Shown here piece after piece: positions 1 through 10,882 of a DNA stretch of 64,000 bases (its first letter is position 1; the number at the start of each line of letters is the position of its first letter). Both the position numbers and the translations under genes were made by a program. The stretch spans positions 30,609,128-30,673,127 of the forward strand of contig OY365807.1 in assembly GCA_959347315.1 (NCBI GenBank), written 5' to 3'. This DNA comes from Bimastos eiseni (Eukaryota > Annelida > Clitellata > Crassiclitellata > Lumbricidae). The notes beneath the pieces were generated by a model. It did no database searches, was not told the origin of the DNA, and saw nothing but the letters and a program-made list of their open reading frames with translations.

Positions 1-35
1 TCTAAGGGACTACCTTAGCTGGAGACAGGTAGACT
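1..35 (+). CDS. THG1L: THG1L exon, left-truncated by window edge
   Basis: The frame [11 protein letters not shown] reads from base 2 and matches the DYLSWRQ.DC block of THG1. The exon ends at base 35 (first base of a Cys codon) and is followed by a consensus donor GTAAGT at 36-41. The rest of the exon lies outside the window. Confidence 0.9.
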
Positions 36-3000
36 GTAAGTAGCAGCAACAGTTTATTTGCATGAATGCGTTCTTGGAAAGTCGTTAATTGGAACATTTA
101 TGCAGTGAGCCTTTTGGGTGCAGTCTTTTTCTACTGCAGAGGTAAATAAAACTTTCTAGCTTATAATCAGATGTATTTATTGTTCTATTTATATATCTTA
201 AATAGAAGAAACATTGTAGATGTTAAAAAATCTGTTGCTTGGGTTTCCCAACAGTTTGGTATAGTTAAAGGCACAACTTTTACAATGTTTCAATAAATAT
301 TTGCATCTGGCCATTTGAATCTAAAAGGCCACATCCCTTCTTGGCCATTGGCCACTGCTCTGTAGTCTTTTAAAATGATAAATTTTATCATTCAGTAAAT
401 ATTAAAAGGCTTGTATGCATGGTATGTAGCCATTTTGGTTTCTTTTCTTATATAAGGTCACATCAACAACCTTCATAACACTTGTTTCTGGAAGCTCGTA
501 CTAGAGGGTGGTTTATCGCCGAGTGATGCGCAGAAGAAACTGCAGGTTGGTGCTACGTGTGGGAGGGTTGCGTTGCATTCTCAATTCGCTTATGTGGTAT
601 TCACTTAAAACCAAATTGTGTCATGGTATCAAGACTGTCAGCGTGCTTTTGAGAGGTTCTTGCAAATGCTATCTATAAAAGAATGCTTATAATGTTGAGG
701 TTGTGGATTGCTGGTAAGCATTATAGTTACACTGTCATTGGCAAGTCAACTATTTGTGCAACTTTTATTAAATGGATGATTACTTCAAGTCACTTATGTT
801 GTAGGGCGATGTTGGAATAAAATCTGTGATTGTAAAATTTTTCATGTTGTTTGCTTTGTAAGAAAACTGCTTTACATTCTTCACATTGATTTATTTCTGC
901 ACAAGTCCATGGACCATTGTGTTGTCTTCCTTGTCATTTGATATTCTTTAGTCGGCAGGCATAACTGACAAAAATTCCGGGCCCCTTCGCAAGGCAGTCA
1001 CGGGTCTCTAAATTATCTATAGGCTTTATGAGGAAATTGATGGGCCCAGACCCTTAAAAAATCATCAGGTCCCTGGGCATTTGCCCCTCCTACCCATCAG
1101 GCTGGAGCATCTTACAATAAATTTTACAGATTTTTATTTGATAATATGAATCATACTGTGACCCAGTCTGTGTTTTTAGTTATCTTTTGATCTTATGCTT
1201 TTGAATGGTGTCTGGTTACACGGTCGCCATTTTGGATCAGTAATCATATGCACAGATTGCATTTGCTGCCTAATTAAGACTATGTTTTCCCACTTGACCT
1301 GGGTTGGAAGCAATTGGGAAGCCATGGTATCATTGAAGGAAGGGTTTGGAGAGTTTCTGTCATCTATGTGTTTTGAGCATGAGTAGGGTATTTTTTTATT
1401 CACTTCTTTTGATATTGCTGCACAAAAAGTTTAAGCCAACTAGTGTTATAAATGATGTAACAGATTTTGCTTAATCAAACTCACTAAGTACAGTTGTAAT
1501 TAAGATACAACCTAGCCATATGAATTAAATGACTTTTTAAGGACTGGGATACATTTGGAATTGAACCAATTATGAGGTTAATGTGAACTACAGTGCTACT
1601 AGCATTGGACCACCAAAATGCCTGCAATCTGATAAAACTTCCTGTACTGGATTTAAATTGTTGTATACTGCATAATGCAGTTTTATGTTGACATTTTTGA
1701 AATAGTAACCTTTCTTCTTTACAGACGATGCTTGCTGGCGATAAAAATGAAATGCTGTTCTCCGAATTCAAAACTAACTACAATGATCTACCTCAGCTAT
1801 ACCGAAAAGGAACAGTTCTTGTTAAAGAACCTGTGCAGGTGAAACAACAAAATGATGCTGTGAGCTTTGGAATTACGTGATTACAGCTTTCAATAGCAGC
1901 TTTTATCTTGTATGTGGAGTCAGCGGGAGCCAGTAGACGTGCAGCGCTCTTTCCTAATCTTTCCTAGATCTTGACGTCTTTTCAACATGGATAGGTTTTC
2001 TTTTTCTCTGGAGTACTCGTCTTTACCAAGTGAGTCTGTTCCATTACTTTTCACTGCATTATAACTAATATCTCACACAATATTCACCCTTCACCATGCA
2101 TTCTTTGTTATCGTTTCATTCCAGCCATCGCAAATAGTGGACTCGTCCATTTTCAAACGCCATAATGAGTTTGTCAGTCATCCTGCTACTTTCCATCCTT
2201 ATATTACTCACCGCATATCACATTCATTTTAATCCCTCTGGGCCCTCCATGACCTACATTCGATTCTCATCCAGACAGAGCCCCGCCTCCTTTGACACAG
2301 CGACAAGACAATATGGATACATGTCATACATACCTTTGGCTCATTTACTTACAAATAAGCGTAAAAGACAACTCCAGCATATAATTTACAACAACTTTTT
2401 CTTCATGCTAATTTTACTTTCTGGAGACACACATGTAAACCCGGGTCCAATAAATAGCTACGCAGCTCCTCGTCCTCCCCCTGTTCCAACCGCTTCTACT
2501 ACGGAATCTGCCCTTCCTCCTTCTCCTCCATCTCCTCCAAACAAATTCATACTTTGTACTTTAAATATAAGTTCACTGTTACATCCAGCACACTCAGCAA
2601 AAATTAAAGATTTGGCTGAATCATCCCACCCTCCAGATCTTTTTGCGCTAACAGAAACCTGGTTCAACTCAAACACAACTCTTGCCCAGTACCAAGACTG
2701 CATACCCCCCGGCTATCATCTCCACAGCACACCTCGCCCTTCTAAGTCCGCAACCGTCACGAACACCACCGTCCTCAACTCACCTGGCTACTGTTTTCAC
2801 TTCTTTGAATGCACCTCTATCACTCTCAAACTTCCTAACAAAATTCTTACCATCTTCAACGTCTACCGCCCTCCTTCCTCCTCCTCTTACTCAAATCCTT
2901 CATCCGTCTTCTTGCAAGAATTCACAACCCTCCTTTCCACCGCTGCTACCACTCCTCATGAATTCCTGATCACAGGGGATTTCAACATACATGTCGATGA

Positions 3001-6000
3001 TCCCTGTGATTCATTTGCCACTGAATTCCTCACGCTCTTATCATCCACTATTCTGGTCCAACATGTCAACTTCCCCACTCACTGTCACAACCACACTTGA
3101 TCTCATCATCACATCATCTCTCTCTAAGTTGTCGCCAGATATTTCTTACTGATTTGATACACCTTCCGATCATTATCCCATATTCACATGCCTTAACATT
3201 CTACCTACTCCACGTCCTGATCCTGTCTCATGTTCTTTTCGTCACATCAGTTCCATAAACATTGAAGCCTTCTCGCAAGATCTCTCCGTTTCAGACCTCA
3301 TTCTAAATCCTCCACTCTCCCTTGACGATCTCCTGTCTTCCTGCAATACCACTCTGTACACGCTCCTTGACAAACACGCTCGTATTATCAACAATACCGA
3401 ATCTCAATCTAACAACCCGTGGTATAATTCCTATCTCCAGGCTTTTAAATCTTTCTGTCGACGCCTCGAGCGCACCTACAAACGAGCCCGTGATCCTCAA
3501 GTGCTTACTGCCCTAAAATCGGCTACAAATAAATACCATGACCTTCTGGCTAAGGCTAAAACGAGCTTCTATTCCTCATTGGTCCAATCCCGATCCTCTA
3601 ATCCTACACTTCTTTGGAAAACTGTACATCAACTCCTCCATCGGAACTCTTCCAGCTCACTTCCAAACTCGCTTCCATCTTCTTCTTTAGCTGAATCGTT
3701 CTGTTCTTTCTTCTCTGGAAAAATTACTACACTCTCTTCAATCACTCATTTCCAAAACCACAATCGATCCACTTCCAAACATTTCCTCCTGTATTTATGA
3801 CTCTCCCGCTTCCCCTCCATCATTATTATCCACCTTCGAACCAACATCAGAGACGGAAATATTCAATATGCTACAATCTCTTCCTAACAAGCAGTGCGAA
3901 CTCGACCCTATACCCACCTCCTTACTGAAAGACTGCGCATCAATCCTTGTTCCTGTCAGTACCAAAATAATCAACCTCTGTTTATCTACTGGCAACTCTT
4001 CAAACATTCTTTAGTCACTCCACTCCTCAAGGAACCATCGCTTGACAAAGAAATTCTTTCAAACTATCGACCTGTATCCAACCTGTCATTTCTAAATTAC
4101 TCGAGCACATTGTCTTGTCCCAGATAAATGACTACCTAACTTCTAACTCGCTCCTAAATCCACACCAGTCTGGCTTTACCAAGCGGCATTCAACAGAAAC
4201 ACTCCTCACCTCCCTCTACAATAAACTTGTTTCTGCCATTTCTCATCAACAAGTCTCCTGTCTCTGCCTCCTTGATATCTCTGCAGCCTTTGATACCATC
4301 GATCACAATATATTGCTCCAGAGACTGTCCACCTGGTTCGGCTTTTCTGATACTGCTCTTCTCTGGATCCAGTCCTATCTATCTTCCCGCTCTTTCTCAG
4401 CAAAGACCTCGAGCACTTCATCTAAATCATGCCCGCTCACCTGTGGTGTTCCTCAAGGGTTCTGTTCTTGGACCACTCTTGTTCATCCTCTGTACTACCC
4501 CCCTCAGTTCACTCATTAACGCATCCTCGGTTGACCATCATCTATATGCTGACGACACACAGTTATTCATTTCTTTCTCTCCAACCAGCTTCTCCAACTC
4601 CATTGATAATCTTCCCCATGTCGTCACCCAAATCTCATCCTGGATGACCTCAAATCTCCTCTGCCTGAACCCCTCCAAAACCGAGTTCATTCTGATTGGC
4701 CTCCGTGAGCAACTGAAGAAAATTCCTGATCCCTCTATTTCTCTCAACCCTGATTCTGCATCAACCCACAAATTCACTGCAAATTCTCCTGTCCGCAACA
4801 TAGGCATAATCTTTGACCAAAATCTTAGCTTCGCTGATCGCATCACCCATCTTTCTCGCTCTTGCTTCATACACATCCGTGATCTTCGTAGAATCCGCCC
4901 TATGCTTGACTCCAAAACAGCATCCACAATCGCCACATCAATAGTTCACGCTAAATTGGATTAGTGTAAGGCCCTTTTCCTAAATATAGACACCACCCAA
5001 TTAAATCGCCTCCAAGCCATTCAGAATGCTCTCGCCCGTGCTGCCACCAATACACCAAAGCATCACCATATCACTCCTGTCCTCAAATCACTCCACTGGC
5101 TCAAAATACCTGAATGGATCGAATATAAGGTCATTTCACTCACCTACAACACACTGCAATCCTCACAGCCCACATATCTCCCTCAGTTGTTCACGATTCA
5201 GCCACATCATTCAACTCGTTCCTCTTCCACCCTCACACTGCTTCGCCCTCCCGTCACATCATCACTCAAATTTTCAAATCGCTCCATAGCCATTGCTGTC
5301 CCGCCTCTTTGGAACAAACTCCCTCCAGCATTAAGACAAATCCGTCCTACGAATTTACAAACACCTCACCTCTAGCTATCTCCCCACAGGTTTTTCACTC
5401 ACAACTCAAAGCACTGCTCTTTTGCAAATTCTATCCTGATTCCTCCTCTTCCTCCTATCTCCCTCGCCGTTTCAATTCCAAACACCATCCACCTTAGCCG
5501 TCTATCTGTCTGCCTGCCTGACTCTGGATTTGACCCCCTGCATATCGATTCTCTTTTGATTAAGCGCCTGTGAATAAGCTGGTTCCTGCGACTTCGCTTT
5601 TGTGGGCGCTGTAGAAATGCTGAGGTTACGATTACGATTATGTGAAGTTTCCTAAAAGAACATAAACCTTAATACTGTACGGTGTGGTTGTATTCCATAA
5701 TACTATCAAGTGCAGTTGTAAGAGTATTTTATGACTTCATGAGCACCACATTTTTAACACTTATGATTCCAACTTGAATGCGGCCAGAACTTGGCCTTAA
5801 CAGTCGTCATGTATCATTTGCCACTGCACATTTATAAGTAAGATCTGTTAAGCACTTTAATGATGAGCTGCATTTTTATCTGGATCACTTTTTGTACTCT
5901 CTTGTTAAATTTTTAAGTTCAATACACAACAGTTTTTTCTGTTTGACGTGTTTTTCTTAAGACGTCATTTATTATTGCTCTGAAACATGGTGATTTGCCA

Positions 6001-6364
6001 TATGAATGAAACATGTGATTTATTCCAATATTTACATTTACATTGCAGGTTATCTTTTATGCTTTTATAGGCGGCAGTTCAATTGTCCGTCGAAGTGTTG
6101 GCAGATTCAGTAGAAAGTACAGAAGCTCATATACCCATGGCAGCAGCTGACAACCAATCAAGAAAAAACACAGAAACCAAGTTGGATCCAGAAACATTAG
6201 TGACTGTGGACAAGTCAACAGACATTGATGCCTTGTATAGTAAGGACAGTCAGAAAAAGTTAAAGAAAAGCAGAAAGAGAGAAGTGATGCAACTTGTTTC
6301 ACTTAACTGCGATATTATTCGAGATACATTTTGGAAGGAACGACCCCATCTTCTGGGAGAATAA
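1..6364 (+). CDS. THG1L: tRNA-His guanylyltransferase (THG1L), 3' part, four exons
   Basis: THG1 adds the G-1 nucleotide to the 5' end of tRNA-His by 3'-5' polymerisation, which is needed for recognition by histidyl-tRNA synthetase. Four coding segments on the plus strand match the C-terminal half of the family: 1-35, 457-545, 1725-1838 and 6071-6364 (stop TGA-free frame ends with TAA at 6362-6364). Recognisable stretches are DYLSWRQ, HINNL.NT.FW, ADKNE-like LAGDKNE, LFSEF, YRKGTVL and a terminal CDII..TFWKE.P block. Every junction has GT..AG and a matching phase: the first intron splits a Cys codon (T|GT) and the next two are phase 0. The start of the gene lies left of the window. The last exon has a long, poorly conserved hydrophilic linker before the conserved C-terminus. 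The last intron (4.2 kb) contains an L2-like LINE. Identity is strong; exact linker borders are inferred. Confidence 0.93.
457..545 (+). CDS. THG1L: THG1L internal exon
   Basis: Acceptor AG is at 455-456. The exon starts with GT, which completes the split Cys codon, then reads [11 protein letters not shown] and ends with [10 protein letters not shown] before the donor GTTGGT at 546. This corresponds to the CHINNLYNTVFW...AQ..LQ segment of the family. It is 89 nt long (2 + 29 codons) and phase 0 at its end. Confidence 0.92.
546..1724 (+). other. THG1L intron, no other gene seen
   Basis: This is AT-rich intron sequence. Short open frames on both strands around 1176-1403 and 1484-1771 lack codon structure and homology that I recognise, and the latter is antisense to the next exon. 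Confidence 0.7.
1725..1838 (+). CDS. THG1L: THG1L internal exon
   Basis: A pyrimidine-rich tract and AG (1723-1724) precede 38 complete codons. The frame contains [13 protein letters not shown] and YRKGTVLV, both hallmark THG1 blocks. The donor is CAG|GTGAAA at 1839, phase 0 on both sides. The ADKNE-like block here reads AGDKNE. Confidence 0.92.
2165..3100 (+). pseudogene. LINE ORF 5' part: 2A-like leader and AP endonuclease
   Basis: This is a 311-residue open frame from the ATG at 2165. Residues 1-20 are strongly hydrophobic ([15 protein letters not shown]). About residues 85-95 read [11 protein letters not shown], close to the 2A-like motif (D.E.NPGP) known in several LINE clades, with the Glu replaced. 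Endonuclease signatures follow: [13 protein letters not shown] and [10 protein letters not shown]. The frame stops at 3098 inside the expected H..TLDL motif, where the reading continues in another frame, so a small deletion broke it. Confidence 0.8.
4115..4964 (+). pseudogene. LINE reverse transcriptase domain, frameshifted
   Basis: Two overlapping frames (4115-4519 and 4227-4964) together carry the reverse transcriptase core. These are a finger-like LNPHQSGF, the motif A region [18 protein letters not shown], then after a frameshift near 4450 [11 protein letters not shown] and the catalytic YADDTQLF (about 4545-4565). The order and wording are typical of L2/CR1-group LINEs. The frameshift lies between GVPQG and SVLGPL. 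Downstream frames to about 5500 are broken by stops (for example at 4963). Confidence 0.85.
6071..6364 (+). CDS. THG1L: THG1L terminal exon
   Basis: The exon opens after ATAG at 6067-6070; an in-frame TAG at 6068-6070 rules out an earlier acceptor in this frame. It encodes 97 residues. A low-complexity acidic/basic linker with a lysine-rich patch (KKLKKSRKR) is followed by the conserved end [15 protein letters not shown], then the stop. The linker is longer than in vertebrate THG1L. No canonical AATAAA lies within several hundred bases; one occurs near 7285. Confidence 0.9.
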   Translation, partial: AAVQLSVEVLADSVESTEAHIPMAAADNQSRKNTETKLDPETLVTVDKSTDIDALYSKDSQKKLKKSRKREVMQLVSLNCDIIRDTFWKERPHLLGE

Positions 6365-6610
6365 TCGTCTTATGCTAAACTGATTGTTTCCATGGAACAA
6401 TAGCTCATATTGAACTTGGCTGATGGTAGATCTGTATAAATCCAATATGCAGACGCTTGATCAACTTCTTGTTGGCCTAGATGGAGTGCTTGGGCAAGGG
6501 GACATTTTGGCCTTGCTAGAGAAGAGCTGTGGTCACTCACCCTTCCAGCTTTGTCGACCCAGCCACAGGTTTCACAATTAGAAAACATATACATGGGAGC
6601 ATGGTTCGAC
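6365..6610 (+). other. THG1L 3' flank/probable 3' UTR
   Basis: This follows directly on the stop codon. No polyadenylation signal or other feature is obvious. The open frames here are short and unremarkable. Confidence 0.4.
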
Positions 6611-6855
6611 TAAGGTTGCCAATCGTCCCCGACTGGCCGGGACAGTCCTGGTATGGACCCAGCCTATCCTGGACAATACCAATTTTGTCCCAGAATCCAG
6701 GAAAAGTTTTTTGCTGTTTGTCATTCGTCAGAGTGGCATCAGAGTGGGAACTGCAAAATGTCCCGGAATGGGTTTGTTTGCAGCTGGAGACTCTTTTCAT
6801 GATAGTGGAAACTGGGAAATGTGCTGGAATGGGTTGTTCAGAGTAGGCAACCCTA
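6611..6855. repeat. Possible TIR element (MITE-like), about 245 bp
   Basis: The left end TAAGGTTGCC (6611-6620) and the reverse complement of the right end, TAGGGTTGCC (6846-6855), form a 10-bp terminal inverted repeat with one mismatch. The interior is GGGAC/GTCCC-rich. No coding capacity is visible. No second copy was found in the window, so the call rests on the inverted ends only. Confidence 0.4.
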
Positions 6856-8560
6856 AGTGCAATGGAGATCCAAATATTCAGGTGTGCAGGGCCATTTTAA
6901 GGTTGTCGTAGGCTCTAGGCACTCTTTCATATACCTCAACTACTGCTTTGCACAAAACATTAAACGTGTAAGCCTGAACAAACACATTCACATTATTTTC
7001 TCAAGTAATGAATGGTTTTTATGCAGAACGAATTTTCTTGTGGTTGATTAGTGTAGAACTTTGTGAGAAGAGCGTTTTATTACATTGACTACATACATAA
7101 TGTTTTTCTCTAGTGTGAATGATTGAGTATTGCATCTGTTTGACAGTTCAAAAACAAAAAAAGAAATGTTTATCACATTGATCACATATAGCTTTTCTCG
7201 CATTTGTACGCGCACGCATGTGTCGTAATTGCTCAATGTGAATTTCTATAAATTCCGAATGCAAAATTGCATTTGCAAAAGACAATAAATCATAAAGGAA
7301 TATTACTACCAGCCTAGGCCAATTCAGCTCCTCAGTCATCTGAGTGATAAACTAATGACAAACCTTGCGAGGGACTATGGGACTTGCTGTTGACTCTCAA
7401 TGGAGATAATAGATTATTATTATGTCATCATTGCTTTGCTATAGCCTATATGCCACATGAACATTCATTCATCCAGAAATTTATATAGAGCCCCTTCAAG
7501 GAAACTAGTCGGAGGCACTCCCAACAGTGCCAACACCAACGTGTCCAAAAAACAGTTAAAAGTTTCATGAGGAAGGTTTCAATTAGCGTCCCATAGTGTA
7601 GATGCAGCTATGCTCTGATCTGACAGAACATCAAATATACCCAATTACCCATTTATGGCCACATCTCCAGCTATATGCTAGAAGTCCACTGCATGGGTCC
7701 TCACTGGCGGATAGCCTGATAGGGAGCCAGTGAAAGAACCACTAGACCAGAATGGCGTCCAATATACTAACCAATAAGACCTCTAGTACCAGATAACAAG
7801 TGGGAACACTTAGATCCTGAATTCTCATTGATCTCGATCGTGTCTAAAGGATTACTTATAGCCGCATACACCGTTCCATGGGTAGGTTGACGCACGATTG
7901 CCTCACTGCAAACTTCTTCAAAATTAGCCTTAGGATGACATAGCATGTCAAATTAATAGTGGTAGACATTAAAGCGCACATGACATGTTATGTTGCGACC
8001 TTTAGATTCAATTGTTTATTGCTAAAACGATCACTGTTCGTCGATTTTGTTCATACGAAACGCAGTGCATTTGCTATGTAAGCACGACATTCTACGCCTT
8101 TGTGTCCAGATGGCCAGCTTACATGGACCGTCATTTACGGGTATACGTCGTTATACATGTACTTTATATATTGGTCCTAATGCTCAATATCAGAAGTGGG
8201 TGCGTTCCTGAATCACGTTTCACAGCAAGTGGCAAGTAGCACAGCCTAACTTTTATGTTAACAACTCAAAATGCTTCAAAAGTTAGTCACTTTCAACTTT
8301 GAATTTAATAAGTTTGCAATTTCTTTTTCGTTACAGTTTATTTATTAAACTTTTTTCAATTACTCAATATCCTTTTTTTCATGTTTTATATACAAATATT
8401 TCTAGCAAATTATAGAGTCCCTGATAACTTCGCAGACTCAATAGGCACTGTGCCTACTGGATGAGATGGCCCTGCAGGTGTGCTCTACAATTTCTTGGTA
8501 TGTGTCCTGGTCCAGTCAATTTAAAACGGGCAAATGATATTCCGTAATCGGAAATATAGG
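6856..8560. other. Intergenic, only a LINE tail recognised
   Basis: There are AT-rich tracts and scattered short frames without recognisable homology. Apart from the LINE tail at 7463-7522 I see nothing to annotate. Confidence 0.6.
7463..7522 (-). repeat. LINE 3' tail (GGCGCTATATAAAT type)
   Basis: Read on the minus strand this is the common tail GGGGCTCTATATAAATTTCTGG followed by ATGAATGAATG, preceded by a GAGTGCCTCCGAC-like segment. The same tail recurs at many places in the window. Confidence 0.6.
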
Positions 8561-8863
8561 CTAACTCAAAGACTGCCAGTTGGAACAGTAAAGATACAGT
8601 TTTATAACGGTAACAATTTGAACGAATGATGACAAGTTATTACACGAGTCGAATTTAAATGTCAGCAGCTTTGCAAGGCGCCTGTTACGTTGTACATCTG
8701 ATCTACGTAATCTAAACTGCACTGCTTGCATGATTGGTTTTGTCTCTATAAATTTGGTCACATCTCTGTGTGCATGCAAAATGTCCTCCATTGACTCCCA
8801 GTCCAGCTTCGCATCCGTCATAGGGTATCCTCTATTCCTCTCTGGCCTCTGTGTCGGAAGCAC
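8561..8863 (-). other. Open frame of unknown status (100 codons)
   Basis: This minus-strand frame starts MLPTQRPERNRGYP and has a plausible amino-acid mix in its first 70 residues (for example TKFIETKPIMQAVQ, RLRRSDVQRNRRL). I do not recognise a family. Its 3' part, around KFDSCNNLSS, is also found at 41.53 kb (KFNSCNNLSS), which suggests that a dispersed repeat runs through it. It could be an exon, a relic of a mobile element or chance. Confidence 0.2.
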
Positions 8864-8989
8864 TTCTGAATAGTTATCTTGAAGGGGGCGCTATATGTGT
8901 AGCCCTTCCTCTATCACTAATTAGATGTAGGCCTAGGCCTGTAAAGTTATTATAGCGTTATGGTCGTCCTGTATTGCGACAGTCAACAT

Positions 8990-9249
8990 CGACGTCGTTA
9001 GATGGCGGCACAAGGTAGCAATTGATTACATAGGCTCAGATGGGAAACAGTTATTTTATATTTTATTATGCTATAATGACATGTGACTTACTTATAAATT
9101 GCATTATATTGTATACTTCATATTTAGAAGGAACTTTTCTGTGAATGGCCGAATTAAATAGTTATTACCGTTAGTAAGATTTGTCATTGAAAACTTATTT
9201 TAGATGCCCAGACACGCTATAAAAGACCTCTGGATAATAATAAGTCGTT
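8990..9249 (+). promoter_or_regulatory. Upstream region of U2-like locus, shared with a second locus
   Basis: About 260 bp immediately upstream of the U2-like sequence is clearly homologous to 40850-41110 (reverse complement). Shared blocks include GATGGCGG, TATAAATTGCATTATATTG, TTATTACCGTTAGTAAGAT and CATTGAAA. A TATAAAA lies at 9218-9224, 26-32 bp before the start. snRNA promoters have a proximal sequence element near -55, and the conserved block at about 9170-9205 is the best candidate. Function is inferred from conservation and position. Confidence 0.6.
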
Positions 9250-9400
9250 ATCGCTTCTCGGCCTTTTGGCTAAGATCAAAGCGTTTACTTGTCAGCTTAA
9301 TACCTGATACGTACTTTAACCAAGGTTGGTGACGCCGATGTTACTGGCTCTCGGCCTAGGCTGGTGATCAGGTAATCCCTGATCCGCTATCCTTGGTTTT
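9250..9400 (+). ncRNA. U2 snRNA-like gene or pseudogene, copy 1
   Basis: The first 30 nt, beginning ATCGCTTCTCGG and ending GGCTAAGATCAA, are exactly the 5' stem I of U2 snRNA. After a gap the stem IIa sequence CAGCTTAATACCTGATACG follows. Canonical U2 carries GUGUAGUAUCUGUUC between these parts, including the GUAGUA that pairs with the intron branch site; here the sequence reads AGCGTTTACTTGT. The 3' half does not follow canonical U2 and I see no convincing Sm site, although a hairpin GATCAGG-TAATC-CCTGATC is present at about 9367-9385. Most likely a U2-derived pseudogene or variant. The 3' end is uncertain. Confidence 0.7.
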
Positions 9401-10286
9401 AGTAAGTTGTTGGCGTTGAGATGATGGGGAGAAGCTCCGGCTTCTCATTCTCCCCAGTGGTCCCCACTGAGGGAGAAATTCAAAAGAAAAATAAAACAGC
9501 CTAGGCCTACTTCGTTCCGGGCGTACTGGTTTGTAACATTCCCTTCTGGGGAATCTCTGCAGAGTAGGTCTTCGGCTGTTTGCTAGGGTGCTCAAAGGGA
9601 GAAAGGCTAGAAGTTGAATGAAAACTCCGATCAGCCAAAAAAACACATGTTAATACAAAGCAGAAGCTTGACAGGTAGTGTTAGACCGTAAGGCAGTGCT
9701 GTTAAACACGCGGATCGCATGCGGCCCGTGGATGGATTTTAAGTGGCCCGCTCGGGCTTGCAGATCGAAATAGCAATTTTTAAAAAATGAGGTAAAGACA
9801 AGTCACTTGCCCGTTATTCATATTTGGCTATCATCATTGTCATTACGTCATTATCATCGCTATTCTCAAAAATAATCACCATGAACATCGTCGTCGTACC
9901 TAGTTTATTTTGTTACGGGCGGCATATCACCAGTTTGTATTGCACATCCATGGTAGGCCTAGAGCTGATCCGATTTAAGACCAAATGTCAGGTTCCCCAT
10001 TAAATCTTAACCGCGCTTCGTAGGTTGTTGTAGTGCGATGGTACAGCAGGCCCACGATTTACGCCCTAGAAACACATTCCTTAGTAATCCAGCTCAGAAA
10101 TTTGCAAAGCAAAATAGGTCATGGCGATGTCCATGACATCAGGATTCCAAATCTGTAAAAATAATTAGGCCTACCTTATCTGCAGAGATAAAAAAGTTTC
10201 TCAGTTTCCCGATTCCCATTTCCCCGATTAACCAATAACAGCGGAGAGTGGAGTAGTAGTAGTAGGGGGGGAAGGTGGAGGTGGAA
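9401..10286. other. Intergenic; possible hAT-like repeat end near 9693
   Basis: CAGTGCTGTTAAACACGCGG followed by two GGCCCG blocks (9693-9760) resembles the ends of nonautonomous hAT-type repeats that carry 'GCGGCCCG...TGGCCCG'. No partner end was found. Otherwise nothing was recognised. Confidence 0.3.
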
Positions 10287-10420
10287 TAGTAGTAGTAGTA
10301 GTAGTAGCAGTAGCAGTAGCAGTAGCAGTAGCAGTAGCAGTAGCAGTAGCAGTAGCAGTAGCAGTAGCAGTAGTAGTAGTGGTAGCAGTAGCAGTAGCAG
10401 TAGCAGTAGCAGTAGTGGTA
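10287..10420. repeat. TAG/CAG-TAG microsatellite
   Basis: About 134 bp of (TAG)n passing into (CAGTAG)n. It yields spurious poly-Leu and poly-Thr/Ala frames on the minus strand. Confidence 0.95.
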
Positions 10421-10814
10421 GCATAGTTCAACGACACTGTACTAACAAAGATCATTATGCTTATAATTGCTGTAGATACTTTTACCTAAAATTTATGTTG
10501 ATGTGGTGTAATGTAAGAGAACGTTGAAAGCTCCGTCCCAGAATGCTTCCATGGTTACCCGACCATTCTAAGCAAGAGAGAAGGTAGGTAATTGGGAAAT
10601 AATGTTTGAAACATTGGATGTATTCAATTGTAATTAGTGGCTTCTGTTGTGCCGGTGTCCGACACACAAGGCATTTACTGACAGTAAGCCTGAACCAAAC
10701 CATGATCACTTTTCTCAGGTTAATATCCAGTAAATCAGTCCATGACGAAGGCTGATCTTCTGTATATTTTGTGTAGTGGTACAGTCGATTGTGGATACCT
10801 TACCCGCTTGTCCA

Positions 10815-10882
10815 GGCTGGAGTTGGGAGCACTTTCAAGCACTTTTCTTGAAAGGGTGCTATATAAGTTTATGAATGAATTA
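10815..10882 (+). repeat. LINE 3' tail
   Basis: GGCTGGAGTTGGGAGCACTT leads to GAAAGGGTGCTATATAAGTT and ATGAATGAAT, the plus-strand version of the dispersed LINE tail. Confidence 0.6.

Larger units (their letters stand above)
1921..5638 (+). mobile_element. L2-like non-LTR retrotransposon, near full length, decayed
   Basis: A LINE lies inside the last THG1L intron, in the same orientation as the gene. In order it has a 5' leader, a hydrophobic N-terminus with an NPGP motif (2165-2460), an AP-endonuclease domain (about 2550-3110), a linker, a reverse transcriptase (about 4060-4960) and a C-terminal tail with WNKLPPALR (near 5310). The 3' end is GGGCGCTGTAGAAATGCTGAG followed by short GATTAC repeats, as in L2-type tails. 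Flanking TATGTGGAGT (1911-1920) and TATGTGAAGT (5639-5648) differ at one base and may be the target-site duplication. Several frameshifts and stops show it is inactive. Confidence 0.85.

Noticed and set aside
2418..2452. NPGP motif taken as a sign of a viral polyprotein
   Set aside because: It is followed by AP endonuclease and a LINE reverse transcriptase, so it belongs to a non-LTR retrotransposon.
2458..2703. Minus-strand and out-of-frame plus-strand open frames across the LINE
   Set aside because: Shadows of the LINE ORF in other frames.
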